Assembly: GCF_901709675.1 (NCBI RefSeq)
Contig: NC_051095.1
Span: 9,449,956 to 9,513,955 of the forward strand
Source of the DNA: Syngnathus acus
Taxonomy: Eukaryota; Chordata; Actinopteri; Syngnathiformes; Syngnathidae
Direction of reading: 5' to 3'
Length of the DNA: 64,000 nucleotides
Shown here piece after piece: positions 62,468-64,000 of the stretch (position 1 is its first letter; every line of letters begins with the position of its first letter). The notes under the pieces are model-generated. The model did not search any database and had not been told where the DNA came from. It worked only from the letters and a program-made list of their open reading frames with translations. Made by a program: the position numbers and the translations under genes.

Positions 62468-64000
62468 GTAAGTCATTCACCCTCAGTTCTTCGATGTAGC
62501 AACATCTAGATTTAAAATCCACCAATTTTAGGGGATGGTATAGTTACATTTTAAAAAATTAATCTGGGCAATGTTGACATTTTTTGGTTTAGTTCCTCTT
62601 TTGGTATTTTGTAAGTTTGTGGGGTTTTTTGCATTTGGGATAACATGTTTTTTTTCCAAAATACAGCAAGAATCCTGAGATGCATTTGTTTCATTGAACA
62701 GCCACATTGTCATCTAATGACAGTTTGTAGACAAAATGCCACCGCCAACCAACTACTGGCTTGGCATGCACATTGCAAAGTATGGTTGTTTTTGTAGGGC
62801 GACGAGAAAAAGATTTGTTTTGACTATGTTGCCATCTAGATGTGAAACGGGGTCACCTGTGAAATAATCGGGTGTTTAAATAAAAATGTGCCAAGGGGTC
62901 CTGGTTATTTGGATCCGTGATGATGCATTAGACAAATAAATCTGGGTTGGGCTGAAGTGTCTTATCGGGCGGTGTCACTAATGGCTGTCAATGAGCCGTC
63001 CCTGTTTTTTTTTTGTTTTTTTGTTTTTTTATGAGTGTCTGGTAAACACCCGGCCTTATTCCCCACAGGCGTTTAGTGCATTGCAACCATAACAAGCAAT
63101 TATGCTGTTGCGCTCAATCTCGGCAACACATCCACTAACCAACTCTTGTTAAGTAGTCAAGTCAAGTCAAGTTTATTTGTATAGCCCTAAATCACAAGCA
63201 GTCTCAAAGGGCTTCACTAGTACAGTCAGTAGATGTATTGAGACTTTGTTTTTGTGACTATGTTGAAATTTTCTGTATAGAATCCATCATTATTGCTCTG
63301 GAGTAGGAAGAAATGAGCAAGGTGCTAAACTTAACAAGTAGTAACGTTTATTGCAGAGATGTCTGCTCAAGCGGGGTCACCATAATGATTACATGTTTCC
63401 ATGCAGGTAATAATATAGCGTGCTACCAATAATTATCTCACCCTTTAAAATGCATCATAATGCCTAACATCCCTTGGCATGTTTGTTTTTTCCACTGTCC
63501 AGGGCTGCAATTAGGGAGGTGAGAAACAAACAAACAAGGTCTGCCGTTATCAGGCCCCGTCATAATAAAACAGAGGCAACTTCCCCCCTTCCTCTTCCTG
63601 CTTGGGACTAATGGCAAAACAAGCCTCTGAGGACTTTTTGTAATTAGAGCAGCTACCTCAGCACGTTGGCAGCTCTGCCGTCGTCCTCAGGTCGCTTGTT
63701 GCCCGCTGTTCGTTGGCTTACGGATTATTTGTTTTGGGGGGAAAAATGCTCCACAAGTGCATGAATACAGGGCACGTACTTATGATGGAGAATCTCTGTA
63801 ACTTACATTAAATCCACTCCAATTTGCCCACAATCATTGACTCACAAGGTGATGTATCACCTAATATTGCACACAATAACTATTTTCATTTTGTACTGCC
63901 TTGTGGTATTCTTAGGGCTCAGAGAAGGCGACAAGCGCTGCTCCACTGAAAAAACACAACAAATATTAAGTTGATAGAAAAAGCAAAACAAATCCACTTC
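62468..64000 (+). other. limch1 intron 3, running off the window
   Basis: The expected next CH-domain exon, beginning with an Asp-Asn-type codon pair after AGL, was looked for and not found before 64000. The stretch holds poly-T at 63005-63028 and the dispersed repeat at 63154-63220. Confidence 0.6.
63154..63220 (+). repeat. Dispersed teleost repeat starting (AGTCA)n
   Basis: AGTCAAGTCAAGTCAAGTTT leads into TTTGTATAGCCCTAAATCAC and TCTCAAAGGGCTTCAC, a phrase pattern I recognise as very widespread in fish genomes, probably a retroelement 3' end. Limits are approximate. Confidence 0.55.

Noticed and set aside
62468-64000. Fourth limch1 coding exon
   Set aside because: No AG-bounded segment encoding the next CH-domain block was found before the window ends.

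Overview
The window reads as vertebrate nuclear DNA, most likely a percomorph-type teleost fish. It has split genes with canonical GT-AG introns, tRNA-derived SINEs with fish-type tails, hAT and Tc1-like miniature elements, many tetranucleotide microsatellites, and very low coding density. There are no operons, ribosome binding sites or CRISPR arrays. The species cannot be named from the sequence alone.

Three genes are supported. (1) nanos1 lies at 1728-2405 on the minus strand. It is an intronless RNA-binding repressor gene with a visible TATA box. (2) A three-exon, membrane-anchored catechol/transmembrane O-methyltransferase-like gene lies at 47761-48956 on the minus strand. Its AdoMet-binding core is intact, but by eye alignment its metal and catalytic residues are replaced. 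(3) The 5' part of limch1 is on the plus strand. Coding exon 1 is at 50946-51035, exon 2 at 61457-61527 and exon 3 at 62398-62467, and the gene continues past the right edge. The O-methyltransferase-like gene and limch1 are transcribed divergently, about 2 kb apart.

Layout. 1-750 is a degenerate tandem array of about 125 bp units carrying repeated GGTCAnnnTGACC palindromes. 750-2600 holds nanos1 and its flanks. 2600-47660 is a gene desert of about 45 kb. It contains a zf-BED/hAT relic (to 6058), an L2-like reverse transcriptase scrap (6173-6365), three copies of one SINE family with target-site duplications (8381, 12867, 28928), a TTCC microsatellite (19556), a telomere-like block flanked by a 15 bp duplication (20210-20311), a hAT MITE (25537-25870), a tandemly doubled second SINE (34788-35382), a perfect palindromic Tc1-like MITE (38845-39144) and a hAT-like element (41077-41416). 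Between these are several blocks rich in homeodomain or octamer-like sites that could be conserved enhancers. 47660-50945 holds the methyltransferase-like gene and the limch1 promoter region. 50946-64000 is the start of limch1, dominated by a 10.4 kb first intron.

The three genes do not form a pathway. Nanos1 acts on mRNA in the cytoplasm, the methyltransferase-like protein would sit on a membrane, and Limch1 is an actomyosin-associated CH/LIM protein. Their adjacency is a matter of synteny. No unmistakably new system was found. The most unusual signals are the nuclear-receptor-like palindrome array beside nanos1, the apparent pseudoenzyme, and the duplication-flanked telomeric block.
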